NCBI RefSeq assembly: GCF_003121705.1
Contig: NZ_PYHR01000002.1
Span: 1,860,001-1,924,000 of the forward strand
From: Serinibacter arcticus
GTDB lineage: Bacteria; Actinomycetota; Actinomycetes; Actinomycetales; Beutenbergiaceae
DNA: 64,000 nt
Direction of reading: 5' to 3'
The first letter of the stretch is position 1; each line of letters starts with the position of its first letter. Below, piece after piece: positions 1 through 8,811 of the stretch. Made by a program: the position numbers and the translations under genes. The notes beneath the pieces were generated by a model that was given only the letters and a program-made list of their open reading frames with translations, made no database searches and was not told where the DNA came from.

Positions 1-1196
1 ACATCACCGGCTACGACGCGGTCTCGCTGCAGCCGAACGCCGGCTCGCAGGGGGAGCTCGCCGGGCTGCTCGCGATCCGCGGCTACCACCACTCGCGCGG
101 CGACGTGCACCGCGACCTGTGCCTCATCCCCGCCTCGGCGCACGGCACGAACGCCGCGTCCGCCGTGCTCGCGGGGATGCGCGTGGTCGTCGTGGCGTGC
201 GACGAGGCGGGCAACGTCGACGTCGCGGACCTGCGCGCCAAGATCGAGAGATACGCCGCCGAGCTCGCCGCGCTGATGATCACCTACCCCTCCACGCACG
301 GGGTGTACGAGCACGAGATCGTCGCCATCACGGACGCGGTGCACGACGCCGGCGGCCAGGTCTACATCGACGGCGCCAACCTCAACGCGCTGGTCGGCTA
401 CGGCCGGTTCGGCGACGTCGGCGGCGACGTGAGCCACCTCAACCTGCACAAGACGTTCTGCATCCCGCACGGCGGCGGCGGCCCCGGCGTCGGACCGGTC
501 GCGGCGAAGTCTCACCTCGCGGAGTTCCTGCCCGGTGCGGGCGGGCGCGACCCGCTCGCGAACCCGGTCTCGGCCGCGCCGTACGGCTCGGCGTCGATCC
601 TCCCGATCACCTGGGCGTACGTGCGCATGATGGGCAGCGAGGGGCTGCGCGAGGCGACGGCGGCCGCCGTGCTGTCGGCCAACTACGTCGCCGCGCGGCT
701 GCGCGAGGCGTTCCCGGTGCTCTACACGGGCGACGGCGACCTGGTCGCCCACGAGTGCATCCTCGACATCCGCCCGCTCAAGGCGGCGACGGGCGTGACG
801 GTCGACGACGTCGCCAAGCGCCTGGTGGACTACGGCTTCCACTCCCCCACGATGAGCTTCCCAGTCGCCGGGACGCTCATGGTCGAGCCGACGGAGTCCG
901 AGGACCTCGGCGAGATCGACCGGTTCGTCGAGGCGATGCTGGCGATCCGCGCGGAGGCCGACGCGGTCGCCGCGGGCGAGTGGCCGGTCGGCGACAACCC
1001 GCTGGTCAACGCGCCGCACACCGCGCGCTCGGTCATCGAGGGCGAGTGGACGCACCCGTACTCGCGCGAGCTCGCCGTCTACCCGGTACCCGGCGTGATC
1101 CGCCACAAGTACTGGCCCGCGGTGCGCCGCATCGACCAGGCGTGGGGCGACCGCAACCTCGCGTGCGCGTGCCCGCCGCCGGAGGCCTTCGCCTAA
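1..1196 (+). CDS. gcvP: Glycine dehydrogenase (P protein), C-terminal part
   Basis: This is the C-terminal ~397 residues of the PLP-dependent P protein of the glycine cleavage system, which decarboxylates glycine and passes the aminomethyl group to the lipoyl H protein. The reading frame is open from base 3, so the gene begins upstream of the window; full-length P proteins are about 950 residues. Clear family blocks are the SQGELAG and HGTNAASA segments, the metal/PLP pocket IDGANLNA, and [18 protein letters not shown], whose Lys forms the Schiff base with PLP. The C-terminus ([20 protein letters not shown]) is typical, so the 3' end is intact. A 22-nt tandem array starts 7 bp after the stop codon. 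Confidence 0.97.
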   Translation, partial: ITGYDAVSLQPNAGSQGELAGLLAIRGYHHSRGDVHRDLCLIPASAHGTNAASAVLAGMRVVVVACDEAGNVDVADLRAKIERYAAELAALMITYPSTHGVYEHEIVAITDAVHDAGGQVYIDGANLNALVGYGRFGDVGGDVSHLNLHKTFCIPHGGGGPGVGPVAAKSHLAEFLPGAGGRDPLANPVSAAPYGSASILPITWAYVRMMGSEGLREATAAAVLSANYVAARLREAFPVLYTGDGDLVAHECILDIRPLKAATGVTVDDVAKRLVDYGFHSPTMSFPVAGTLMVEPTESEDLGEIDRFVEAMLAIRAEADAVAAGEWPVGDNPLVNAPHTARSVIEGEWTHPYSRELAVYPVPGVIRHKYWPAVRRIDQAWGDRNLACACPPPEAFA

Positions 1197-1202
1197 ACCC
1201 GC

Positions 1203-1334
1203 CGCGAGGCCTTTCGGGTCCACTCGCGAGGCCTTTCGCGCCCGTTCGCGAGGCCCTTCGGGTCCACTCGCGAGGCCCTTCGCGCCCGTTCGCGAGGCCC
1301 TTCGCGCCCGTTCGCGAGGCCCTTCGGGTCGAGC
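1203..1334 (+). repeat. Six tandem 22-nt units (array A, forward)
   Basis: Six units begin at 1203, 1225, 1247, 1269, 1291 and 1313, exactly 22 nt apart. The core is CGCGAGGCCYTTCGSGYCC, with a two-state tail (cact or cgtt). The array fills most of the space between gcvP and the next gene. The same unit recurs in reverse complement at 2337-2433, so the intervening gene lies between inverted arrays. Nothing in the units resembles a CRISPR repeat, because there are no unique spacers. Confidence 0.9.
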
Positions 1335-1415
1335 GCCCCGCCGTTGTCCCCAGGTTTACCCACAGGTACGACGGCGGGGCCGCGCCGCCCCTCACACGTT
1401 CGCCATGCTGCCGTC

Positions 1416-2324
1416 ATGGAGACGATCAACGAGGGCCGGCCGTTCCGCACCGCTTCCTGCCCGGACCTCGGGCTCCCCAGCCACCAGGTACGACACCTCG
1501 TCCGCACCCATCGCTTGCGGCGAGTCTTCCGAGGTGTTCTGGTGGACGCTTCGGTTGCCGACACCCGAGAGCTCCGCGTGGCAGCGCTGGCGCTCGTGAT
1601 TCCCGAAGGCGCGACCATCAGCGACCACTCGGCGGCCTGGGTCTACGGCGTCGACACGTATCCGCCGGGTGGCATGCGCGAGATGCGCCCGATGTGCATG
1701 GTTCGCCACGGCTTCGGGCGACCGAAGGGGCTCCGCGCCGTCGTGCGCCAGACGACGATGCCCGACCCGGACTTCGTGACCATCGGCGACGTGAAGGTGA
1801 CCTCGCCCATCCGCACGGTGAGCGACCTGCTGCGGCTGGCGTGGCGACCGCACGCCCTGGCGGCAGCGGATGCGCTGGTGCGCGCCGGCGTCGCCACCCG
1901 CCTCGAGGTGATGGAGCACGTCGCCACCCTCCGGCGTCTCCCGGGGACCAGGCAGGCGCAGGAGCTCGCGCCGCTCATCGACCCGCGCGCCCAGACCGCC
2001 GGGGAGTCGTGGATGAGGCTGCGGCTCATCGACGCCGGGCTGCCGGTCCCGGACGTCGACCACCGGATCCTCCACCGCGGTCGGGAGTACTGGCTGGACT
2101 CCGCCTACGTGGCCCAGCGCGTCGCCGTCGAGTACGACGGCCGCGAGGTCCACAGCGACGAGAAGGATCGTGCTCACGACGGCGGTCGGCGGGGAACGCT
2201 GACCGATGAGCTCGCCTGGAAGTTCGTCATCGCGACGTTCGAACGGATCTTCGGCGTCGACGACTCCTTCGAGCGCGAGGTCGGTGAGCTCCTCGGGCTC
2301 CCCGTCCGCCCGCGCACCTGGTAG
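1416..2324 (+). CDS. AbiEi-like antitoxin/DUF559-type protein
   Basis: The 302-aa product resembles the large actinobacterial family annotated as 'type IV toxin-antitoxin AbiEi family antitoxin domain / DUF559' proteins. The N-terminal ~90 residues look like a winged-helix AbiEi-type region (GLPSHQVRHLVRTHRLRRVFRGVLV, a heterodimer-free DNA-binding fold in related proteins), and the C-terminal part resembles a restriction-endonuclease-like fold with VAVEYDGREVH, matching the E-x-D-G-xx-H core of DUF559/Vsr-like nucleases. No cognate AbiEii nucleotidyltransferase toxin is adjacent, as is usual for this solitary family. The ATG at 1416 was chosen because family alignment begins there; an in-frame ATG at 1344 would start inside the repeat-adjacent leader. 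Function is unproven. Confidence 0.75.
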   Translation: METINEGRPFRTASCPDLGLPSHQVRHLVRTHRLRRVFRGVLVDASVADTRELRVAALALVIPEGATISDHSAAWVYGVDTYPPGGMREMRPMCMVRHGFGRPKGLRAVVRQTTMPDPDFVTIGDVKVTSPIRTVSDLLRLAWRPHALAAADALVRAGVATRLEVMEHVATLRRLPGTRQAQELAPLIDPRAQTAGESWMRLRLIDAGLPVPDVDHRILHRGREYWLDSAYVAQRVAVEYDGREVHSDEKDRAHDGGRRGTLTDELAWKFVIATFERIFGVDDSFEREVGELLGLPVRPRTW

Positions 2325-2336
2325 CCACACCGCAAG

Positions 2337-2433
2337 GGCCTCGCGAGCGCACCCGAAAGGCCTCGCGAGCGCACGCAACGGCCTCGCCACCACACCCGAA
2401 CGGCCTCGCGAGCGCACCCGAAAGGCCTCGCCA
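2337..2433 (-). repeat. Five tandem ~22-nt units (array B, inverted)
   Basis: Five units begin at 2337, 2359, 2380, 2402 and 2424 (spacings 22, 21, 22, 22). They read GGCCTCGCGAGCGCACCCGAA, the reverse complement of the units at 1203-1334, with up to 17 consecutive complementary bases. The array lies between two convergent genes, 12 bp after the AbiEi-like stop and 8 bp before the methyltransferase stop. Transcripts from either side could fold through it, so a termination role is possible but unproven. Confidence 0.88.
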
Positions 2434-2441
2434 ATGAGAAG

Positions 2442-4067
2442 TCAGACCGCCGGGAGCAGCATCCCGTCCGTGATCAGCCCGCGCAGCTGCGGCTCCAGCT
2501 CGGCCGCGAGCGCCGTCGCGTCCACCTCGAGCAGCGCGCTGAGCGCCGCGACGATCTGCCCACCCGTGAGCTCGCCGTCGCACGCCCCGACGAACGCCGC
2601 CAGGCCCGTCTCCGTGCGCACCGTGCGCGAGAACCCGCCGCCGGCCCGCAGGATCATCACGCGGGGCGACGCCTCCCCCGGCGTGAAGTACCGCTCGTCC
2701 GTGACGTCGCCCGCGACCACCCACCGCCGCGCCAGCAACGCCTCACCGGTCAGGTCGCGCACGAGGTCGACGGCGCCGAGCACGCCCGCGATCGTCGCGC
2801 CCAGCGGCTGGGCCACCGTCCCGGTGATCTCCTCCACGCGGCGCCAGGGGCTCACCTCGGCCCCCGCCCCGGCCGGACGCCGCAGCGTCACGAAACCGAA
2901 GCCGATGCCCTCGACGTCGCGCGAGGCGAGGTCGGCGAGCCACGCGGCGTAGGCGGCCTCGAAGCGGGCGCGATCGCGGTCGGGAGTCAGGCCGCCGTCG
3001 CGCAGCCACAGCTCGGCGTACTCGGCCGGGTCCTGCACCTCGCGCTGCACCACCCAGCCGTCCAGCCCCGACTCGGCGAGCCAGCCGCCCACGCGCTCGG
3101 CCCAGTCCTCCCCGCGCCGGTGCTCCCAGTTGCCCAGCATCTGCGCCACGCCCCCGGGCGCGAGCACGGACCCGACGGACGTCACGAGCGAGCGCACGAC
3201 GTCGTCGCCCACCTGTCCGCCGTCGCGGTAGGTGAACTCGCCGACGCCGCCCGTCGAGCCCGCGGCGTCGCGCGACGTGATGACGAACGGCGGGTTCGAC
3301 ACCACGAGGTCGAACGTCTCCCCCGCCACGGGATCGAGCATCGACCCGGCGCGCACGTCCAGCTCGACACCGGCCAGCGCCGCGTTGAACCGGGTGAACG
3401 CGAGCGCCCGTGCGTCGATGTCCGTGGCGACCACGCGGCCTGCGTGCCGCGACGCGTGCAGCGCCTGGATCCCGCATCCCGTCCCGACGTCGAGCACCGA
3501 GCCGACCGGCCCGCGCACCGTGATCTGGGCGAGGGTCCGCGACGCCCCGCCGACGCCGAGAACGAAGTCCTCCGGCAGCGCGCCGCGCCGCGCGATCTCG
3601 CCCGGGTCCGAGGCGATCCACCAGTCCACCTGCCCGGCCGCGTCGACCGCGGCGTAGGGGCTGAGGTCGACGACGGCGCGCACCTCGTCCCTATCCGCCT
3701 CGCCCCGGGTGCGCACCAGGCCCAGGCGCTCGGCACCCGCCGTCCCGAGCCGCGGGAGCGCGGCGTCGAGGTCGCGCCGCGTCGCCACCTCGCCGAGCTG
3801 GAACAGTCGCAGCAGCTGGGCGGCTGCGGCCGCACCGCCACCGTCACCGTCCCCCGCACCGCCACCGCCACCGCCTCCACCGGCGAGACCCCCCGCCGTC
3901 GCCAACCGCGCCGGCAGCGCCTGCTCGCGGTCCAGGGCGTCGGCGGCCACCGGTCCGAGGAGCGCGCGAACGCCGTCGAGCGTGTAGTCGGCGTCCAGCA
4001 GATCGGCGCGCAGATCGGGGAGGTGGCGCGCGTCGTCGGGGCCCGTTCCGGGCGTCGGGGAGGTCAC
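2442..4067 (-). CDS. Class I SAM-dependent methyltransferase (NPPF type)
   Basis: The 541-aa protein carries a Rossmann methyltransferase core: motif I VLDVGTGCGI at residues 191-200, an acidic ATDID after strand 2 (about 214-218), and the catalytic NPPF at 258-261, the signature of amino-group (N5-Gln or N6-Ade/N2-Gua) methyltransferases such as PrmC and RsmC. Flanking N- and C-terminal regions (together more than 300 residues) match the layout of actinobacterial 'DUF7059/DUF7782' methyltransferases, whose substrate is not known to me. Residues 59-80 are an almost pure Gly/Ala/Asp stretch, probably a flexible linker. The GTG start at 4067 follows a TAGGCT -10 box by 7 nt, suggesting a leaderless transcript. 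Confidence 0.88.
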   Translation of the reverse strand: MTSPTPGTGPDDARHLPDLRADLLDADYTLDGVRALLGPVAADALDREQALPARLATAGGLAGGGGGGGGAGDGDGGGAAAAAQLLRLFQLGEVATRRDLDAALPRLGTAGAERLGLVRTRGEADRDEVRAVVDLSPYAAVDAAGQVDWWIASDPGEIARRGALPEDFVLGVGGASRTLAQITVRGPVGSVLDVGTGCGIQALHASRHAGRVVATDIDARALAFTRFNAALAGVELDVRAGSMLDPVAGETFDLVVSNPPFVITSRDAAGSTGGVGEFTYRDGGQVGDDVVRSLVTSVGSVLAPGGVAQMLGNWEHRRGEDWAERVGGWLAESGLDGWVVQREVQDPAEYAELWLRDGGLTPDRDRARFEAAYAAWLADLASRDVEGIGFGFVTLRRPAGAGAEVSPWRRVEEITGTVAQPLGATIAGVLGAVDLVRDLTGEALLARRWVVAGDVTDERYFTPGEASPRVMILRAGGGFSRTVRTETGLAAFVGACDGELTGGQIVAALSALLEVDATALAAELEPQLRGLITDGMLLPAV

Positions 4068-4179
4068 CGACCCAGCCTAGGCAACGGGGGTGCCGCAGCG
4101 ACGTCGCCTGCTCGTATCCTTGCCCTGCGCGACCCGTCCATCTCATGGGGATGTGGACGGTGCGCCAGGGGGTTTGCCG

Positions 4180-4887
4180 ATGGTCACGAGTTCGCAGTAC
4201 GAGCACACGGTCGCGGGTGCGCGCCTGATGATGGAGGCGTTCGCCGAACGTCGACTGCCCGAGTGGGAGCACTTCGCGCGGACGACCGACCTGATGACGG
4301 TCGAACGCGGCACCGTCCTCGTGCCCGCCCACACCCACCACCCCTACGTCTACCTCGTGACGCGCGGGCTCCTGAAGCTGCGGTTCACGCAGGCCCGGGT
4401 CGCGCGGACGGTCTCCTTCCACGGGGAGGGTGAGATCGCGGCGGCGTTCAACGGCCTGGGGGTGGCCGCGTTCGGCAGGGTCGCGCTGCGCGCCACCCCG
4501 CACCTGAGCGCCGACCCGCGCGTCTGGCCCGAGGGCAACCCGTTCGAGCTCGTGGCGATCGAACGCACCACCGTGCTGCGGGCGGGGTTCGGGGCGATCG
4601 AGGAGCTCGCCGAGCGCAGCCACGCGTGGTCGCGGATGCTCACCACGTTCCTGTCCACGAGCATGCTCCTGATGTGTGCGGGTCTGCCCGACTCCCACCT
4701 CGCGACGCCGGAGGAGCGCTACCGCTCGTTCGTCTCGCGCCGTCCCGACCTCGTCGCACGGATCAGCCAGCGGGAGCTGGCCGCTCACCTCGGGGTGACC
4801 GAGGTCGGGATGAGCCGGATCGTGAAGCGCGTCGGTGCGCAACGTGCGGCAGCGGCCGCGGGGACCGACACGACCGCGGCCCCCTGA
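4180..4887 (+). CDS. Crp/Fnr-type transcriptional regulator
   Basis: The 235-aa protein has the Crp architecture: an N-terminal double-stranded beta-helix (about 40-160, with TVERGTVLVPAHTHHPYVYLVTRGLLKL resembling the cNMP-binding jellyroll) and a C-terminal helix-turn-helix (ISQRELAAHLGVTEVGMSRIVK). It lacks the RxS phosphate-binding signature of true cAMP receptors and Fnr cysteines, so its ligand is unknown. It is distinct from the better Crp match at 39.6 kb. The ATG at 4180 follows a purine-rich CCAGGGGG stretch. It diverges from the methyltransferase with ~110 bp between starts. Confidence 0.75.
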   Translation: MVTSSQYEHTVAGARLMMEAFAERRLPEWEHFARTTDLMTVERGTVLVPAHTHHPYVYLVTRGLLKLRFTQARVARTVSFHGEGEIAAAFNGLGVAAFGRVALRATPHLSADPRVWPEGNPFELVAIERTTVLRAGFGAIEELAERSHAWSRMLTTFLSTSMLLMCAGLPDSHLATPEERYRSFVSRRPDLVARISQRELAAHLGVTEVGMSRIVKRVGAQRAAAAAGTDTTAAP

Positions 4888-4910
4888 CCCGAGGCTCGCC
4901 GCCGCGGTGA

Positions 4911-4932
4911 ACGCCCGGTGACCCGCGGGCGT
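4911..4932 (+). terminator. Hairpin after the Crp/Fnr-like gene
   Basis: ACGCCCG (4911-4917) and CGGGCGT (4926-4932) form a perfect 7-bp stem with an 8-nt loop, 23 bp past the stop codon. There is no U-tract, as is common in GC-rich actinobacteria, so a terminator role is only suggested. Confidence 0.4.
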
Positions 4933-4994
4933 CGCCCCGGGACACGCCTGGCGAGCACTGGCCCGCAGCGGGCCTCGGGCCTAGGGTGCGAAAC

Positions 4995-6311
4995 GTGGAC
5001 CACGACGGCGTACTCATCCCCCCGCAGCCCTCCTCGCCCCTCCCGGCGGGCTACGCGACGACGACGGCGCCCCGCAAGGTGCTCGCCTCGTGGGGTCTGT
5101 GGGACTGGGGTCAGCAGACGTTCAACACCGTGATGCTGACGTTCGTCTTCTCGGTCTACATCACCGACGGCATCGCCGCCGACGAGGTCACCGGCACCGC
5201 CGCGCTGTCCGGCGCGCAGACGTGGGCCGGCGTCGTGATCGCGCTGATCTGCCCGCTGATGGGGGTGTTCGCGGACCGCTACGGGCGTCGACGTCGCCTC
5301 CTCGGCATCTCCACGCTCGGCCTCGTCCTCGCGATGGCGTCCCTGTTCTGGGCGGAGCCGGACCCGTCCTACCTGATGTTCGCCGTCATCATGCTCGCGG
5401 TCGCGAGCGTGGTCTCCGAGATCGCCAGCGTCTTCTACAACGGCATGCTGCTGCAGATCGCGACCCCGTCGACGTTCGGTCGGATCTCCGGCATGGGCTG
5501 GGGCCTGGGTTACCTCGGCGGCCTCGTGGCCCTCGTGGTGTGCCTGTTCGCGTTCGTGCTCGGGCGCGAGACCGCGAACATCCAGCCCGTCGCGCTGCTG
5601 TGCGCCGCGTGGACCGGCATCTTCTGCCTCCCGCTGCTGCTGATCGGGCCGAACACGGCCCCGGCGGAGAACGTCGGCAGGTTCTCCGTGATCGGCGCCT
5701 ACCGCGACATCGTGGCCCGCATCGTCGCTCTGTGGCGCACCCAGCGCTCGCTGCTGCACTTCTTCGTCTCCTCGGCGATCTTCCGCGACGGCCTCGGGGC
5801 GGTGTTCGCGTTCGCGGGCATCATCGCCGCCGGCTCGTTCGGCTTCTCGACCGAGGAGGTCATCTACCTGGGCATCGCCGCCAACCTCGTCGCCGGCATC
5901 TCGACCTGGACCCTCGGTCGCGTCGACGACCGCCTCGGACCGCGCGTCGTGATCATCAGCGGGCTCGTGCTGCTCGTCGTCGCGTGCACGGCGGTCTTCC
6001 TCACGACGGCGACGACAGCCTTCTGGATCTGCGCCATCGTGATCTCCGCGTCCGTCGGACCCGTGCAGTCGGCGTCGCGCTCGATGCTCGCGCGGATGAC
6101 CCCGCCCGGGCTCGAGAACGAGAACTTCGGCCTGTACGCGACGTCGGGCCGCGCGGTGAGCTTCCTCGCCCCGTTCGCCTTCACCGTGGCGATCTCGATC
6201 GGTGGCACGCAGAAGGCGGGCATCCTCGGGATCGTGGTGGTGCTGGTCATCGGGCTGCTGGCGTTCCTCCCGCTGCGGGCGACGAACGGCGTGCGGGACG
6301 CCGCCGTCTGA
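4995..6311 (+). CDS. MFS transporter, UMF1/Atg22-like
   Basis: The 438-aa product is a 12-helix membrane transporter. WGLWDWGQQTFNTVMLTFVFSVY at the N-terminus and GFSTEEVIYLGIAANLVAGI in the middle match the UMF1 (unknown MFS family 1, Atg22-like) group, and the loop 2-3 motif GVFADRYGRRRR is the general MFS signature. Substrates of this group are not established. A TAGGGT -10 box at 4984-4989 or 4982-4987 lies a few bases before the GTG at 4995, which fits leaderless translation; an earlier in-frame GTG at 4986 overlaps the -10 and is less likely. A 7-bp hairpin follows at 6368. Confidence 0.85.
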   Translation: MDHDGVLIPPQPSSPLPAGYATTTAPRKVLASWGLWDWGQQTFNTVMLTFVFSVYITDGIAADEVTGTAALSGAQTWAGVVIALICPLMGVFADRYGRRRRLLGISTLGLVLAMASLFWAEPDPSYLMFAVIMLAVASVVSEIASVFYNGMLLQIATPSTFGRISGMGWGLGYLGGLVALVVCLFAFVLGRETANIQPVALLCAAWTGIFCLPLLLIGPNTAPAENVGRFSVIGAYRDIVARIVALWRTQRSLLHFFVSSAIFRDGLGAVFAFAGIIAAGSFGFSTEEVIYLGIAANLVAGISTWTLGRVDDRLGPRVVIISGLVLLVVACTAVFLTTATTAFWICAIVISASVGPVQSASRSMLARMTPPGLENENFGLYATSGRAVSFLAPFAFTVAISIGGTQKAGILGIVVVLVIGLLAFLPLRATNGVRDAAV

Positions 6312-6367
6312 CGGTTCGCAGCGCGGCCTGGGGCGTCCGAGGCGTGAGACCAGCGGTTCACCACCGG

Positions 6368-6385
6368 GTCGTCGATTGCGACGAC
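6368..6385 (+). terminator. Hairpin in the 6312-6630 intergenic region
   Basis: GTCGTCG (6368-6374) pairs perfectly with CGACGAC (6379-6385) across an ATTG loop, 57 bp after the MFS stop codon. It may end that transcript. The rest of the 319-bp intergenic stretch holds the palindrome at 6549-6566 and the promoter of the next operon; I see no gene in it. Confidence 0.4.
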
Positions 6386-6548
6386 GGCGGGTCTGCGGGC
6401 CGCTGAGGAGCCCTCGTGACCGGCGTTCGACGCTGCCCGCGGGGCTCACCGCGGACCGGCTCTGACCTGCGGCGACATCACCTCCGCCACGCTTGCCCGC
6501 ATCGTGCGGCCCGTCGCTCTGCCACTGCGCTTCCTGCCGATTTCACCC

Positions 6549-6566
6549 ATGGGGAGAACTCCCCAT
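6549..6566 (+). promoter_or_regulatory. 18-bp palindromic operator, copy 1
   Basis: ATGGGGAGAACTCCCCAT has 8-bp arms around a central AA. Exactly 22 bp downstream is CAAGGT (6589-6594), a -10-like hexamer, which puts transcription start near 6601 and the palindrome centre near -43.5. The gene at 6631 then has a ~30-nt leader with a GAGGGAG ribosome-binding site. Three more copies with the same spacing occur at 8760, 10005 and 12697. Confidence 0.8.
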
Positions 6567-6630
6567 CGCAGCCCGCCGTTCGGCCCTCCAAGGTCGCCCC
6601 ATCACGGCGATCACGAGGGAGCGGACAACC

Positions 6631-6918
6631 ATGGACGGCTACACCGTCAGAACCGAGACACTCAGCGCAGCAGCTGACACCTGGGACGAGCAGGCCCAGG
6701 TCACGTCGAGTGCCAGCAGCCTGGTCACCAGCGCCACCACGGGGGGATTCCGTCCCGACGCGCTCGCCTCGGTAGAGATCTTCGTCCGGACGTGGAGCGA
6801 CGTCCTTCAGACCATGTCTCGCTCTGCGCAATCCGTGAGCTCCGGCCTGTCCGAGTCAGCGGCGGCGTACGCCGGAACCGACGAGGGCGTCGTCGAGTGG
6901 CTGGGGTCGTACGCGTGA
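6631..6918 (+). CDS. Small WXG100/EspC-like T7SS partner protein
   Basis: The 95-aa protein is predicted as two helices joined by a TGGF turn (about residues 38-41), with Trp near the start of the first helix (DTW) and in the second (RTWSDVL). Its tail contains YAGTD, which matches the YxxxD/E secretion signal of type VII (ESX) substrates. It aligns by eye with the product at 11843-12142. Its TGA overlaps the GTG of the hydrolase gene by GTGA, so the two are translationally coupled, as expected for a secreted partner or helper pair. No ESX secretion machinery is in the window. The role is an inference; the family resemblance is to EspC/WXG100-like proteins. Confidence 0.65.
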   Translation: MDGYTVRTETLSAAADTWDEQAQVTSSASSLVTSATTGGFRPDALASVEIFVRTWSDVLQTMSRSAQSVSSGLSESAAAYAGTDEGVVEWLGSYA

Positions 6919-8750
6919 GCTCGCTCTCGGACGTTCGCATCCCGCCCGAACCACCGGCACTGCCCGAGCTCGAGGGCACCCCGGGTGACGTCAACACCTT
7001 CTCGACCGAGATGGGCAGCGCTGCGGGCAAGATCGAGTCGTTCGCCTCCTTCGCCTGGGGCTCGACGCTTCTCGACGGGTGGGAGGGCGGTGCGGCGGCG
7101 GCCTACGGGAACGTCGTCAGCCTGGCCGCGAACGACGCCGGTCCTGCCGGTGCAGCGCTGCAGGCCGCCAGGGCCGCGGCCGCCACCTACAGCGATGCAC
7201 TCACGGACCTCGAGACACGCCTGGCCGACCTCGCCGAGGACCGCTCGACGTACGCGTCCAACCGCGCGGAGCTCCAGGAGGCGAAGGCGTCAACCGCCTC
7301 CGACGACATCGTCACGATCAAACGCCTCGTGGATCGGGCCCAGGAGCTCAGTGACCAGCACGACGCGCTCGTGCTGTCGTTCACGACCTGGACGACCGAT
7401 GCCGAGACCGCCGACAGCACTCTCGGCGACGCGCTGTTCGCGGTGAACGGCGTCGGGGCGGTCAACTCCACGATCGCTGGTGGGGTCAAAGCATCCACCG
7501 GTTTCCCGGGTGCGAACGCGAGCCCGGCGGCGAACGCCGCCTGGTGGGACAGCCTCACACCTGCCGAGAAGGACGCGATGAGCGAGATCCATCCCGATCT
7601 GATCGGAAACCTGGACGGCCTGCCCGCCGCTGTGCGTGACGACGCGAACCGCTTCGCTCTGGAGAAGGACATCACCTGGTACCAGGAGCTCGAGCGCCAG
7701 GACGAGCTCACGCCCGACCAGCGACGTGCGTACGAGATCGCCCTCGCCGTTCGGGACGCGCTCGACGGCGACAGACAGGTGGATCCGATCACTGGCGAGC
7801 AGATTCCCTCGTTGCTCGTCGTCTACAAGCCGGAGGCACACGGTGGAGACGGCGGCGTTGCCATCAGTCTCGGCAACCCCGACGACGTCGACTACCTCGC
7901 CATCTCCGTTCCCGGGGTCGAGAACGAGGCCGGCGGCGTCCAGGGTGGGGTCGACAACGCCTACAACCTTCTCCACTCCTCACGCACCTCCGGGACGACG
8001 GGGTCGGTCGGCGTCATGTTCTGGCTCGACTACAACTCGCCGAGCGTCGGCATCCTCGACCCGGACTTCGCGTTCGGGACGGGGAGCGGCGATGCCGCTG
8101 CCGCCGGCGCCGAGTCGCTCGTCCGCCTCGTCGACGGGATCCGCGAGCAGAACCAGGGCCATCAACCCCTCATCACCGCTGTCGGTCACAGCTACGGCTC
8201 GGTGGTGACGTCCCAGGCCGGAGCGATGGGTCTTGCGGTGGACCAGCACGTGCTGATCGGAAGTCCCGGACCGGGCAACGGGAACGGCATCGACCACGCC
8301 TCGGACCTCGGAGTATCGGCGGAGAACGTCTACGTCGGAACGTCGAGCTACGACGAGATCGCCGACATCAGCGACGGACGGGACCGGCACGGCGTCGACG
8401 TCACGACCGAGGACTTCGGGGCCCAGCGATTCTCCGCCGAGTCGGAGCAACGAGGGACGCGAGACGACGTGATCCCGGTCCTGAATGCCTCGACCGACGA
8501 CCACAACCGGTACTTCGAGACGACCTACAACGACTCCGAGGACCCCACGGCGGGCGCCACCTACTCCGAGTCGGTTCACGCGATGGGTCAGATCGTGACG
8601 GGGCAGGGTTCTGACCCGGGCGTTGCCGACGCCGCCTACGAGGACCCCGGCCGGCGTGGGGGTGGGCGCGTTCCTGCACCCGGAAGCCCTCGTCACGACC
8701 CCGAGCGCAGCCACGATCCCGATCCCGTCGTCTGGCCACCTCGCGACTGA
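6915..8750 (+). CDS. WXG-like N-domain + alpha/beta hydrolase (DUF1023-like)
   Basis: The 611-aa protein begins with a helical WXG-like region (about 20-180; the LLDGWEGGAAAAY segment carries the W-x-G turn, followed by an Ala-rich coiled coil). The C-terminal half is an alpha/beta hydrolase of the DUF1023 type: GHSYGS at 424-429 makes Ser426 the predicted nucleophile, with DDHNRYF near the end likely giving the catalytic His. There is no Sec signal peptide or transmembrane helix, which with the YxxxD partner upstream suggests type VII export. The GTG at 6915 was chosen because it overlaps the upstream TGA, exactly as in the paralogous pair at 11846. The enzymatic substrate (lipid, ester, peptidoglycan) cannot be read from the sequence. 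Confidence 0.75.
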   Translation: MSSLSDVRIPPEPPALPELEGTPGDVNTFSTEMGSAAGKIESFASFAWGSTLLDGWEGGAAAAYGNVVSLAANDAGPAGAALQAARAAAATYSDALTDLETRLADLAEDRSTYASNRAELQEAKASTASDDIVTIKRLVDRAQELSDQHDALVLSFTTWTTDAETADSTLGDALFAVNGVGAVNSTIAGGVKASTGFPGANASPAANAAWWDSLTPAEKDAMSEIHPDLIGNLDGLPAAVRDDANRFALEKDITWYQELERQDELTPDQRRAYEIALAVRDALDGDRQVDPITGEQIPSLLVVYKPEAHGGDGGVAISLGNPDDVDYLAISVPGVENEAGGVQGGVDNAYNLLHSSRTSGTTGSVGVMFWLDYNSPSVGILDPDFAFGTGSGDAAAAGAESLVRLVDGIREQNQGHQPLITAVGHSYGSVVTSQAGAMGLAVDQHVLIGSPGPGNGNGIDHASDLGVSAENVYVGTSSYDEIADISDGRDRHGVDVTTEDFGAQRFSAESEQRGTRDDVIPVLNASTDDHNRYFETTYNDSEDPTAGATYSESVHAMGQIVTGQGSDPGVADAAYEDPGRRGGGRVPAPGSPRHDPERSHDPDPVVWPPRD

Positions 8751-8759
8751 CCCGACCCG

Positions 8760-8777
8760 ATGGGGAGTTCTCCCCAT
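8760..8777 (+). promoter_or_regulatory. 18-bp palindromic operator, copy 2
   Basis: ATGGGGAGTTCTCCCCAT lies 9 bp after the hydrolase stop. TAGGTT (8800-8805) begins 22 bp further on and the ATG of the next gene (8812) is 6 nt after it, so the transcript is probably leaderless. The palindrome centre is then at -43.5, a position used by activators that contact RNA polymerase next to the -35 region. Confidence 0.82.
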
Positions 8778-8811
8778 CGACCGATCGAGGCGGAGTTCAT
8801 AGGTTCGAGTC

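Noticed and set aside
119-2209. Very long Arg-rich open frame overlapping gcvP
   Set aside because: It is an out-of-frame reading of gcvP and the following gene. Its arginine-rich composition reflects high GC, and it has no family resemblance.
1203-2433. CRISPR-like array
   Set aside because: The units abut without unique spacers, and no cas genes are nearby.
6792-8750. Longer start for the first hydrolase
   Set aside because: The upstream in-frame ATG would lie inside the partner gene in another frame and would add a basic, unrelated N-terminus. The paralogous gene pair uses GTGA overlap, which supports 6915.
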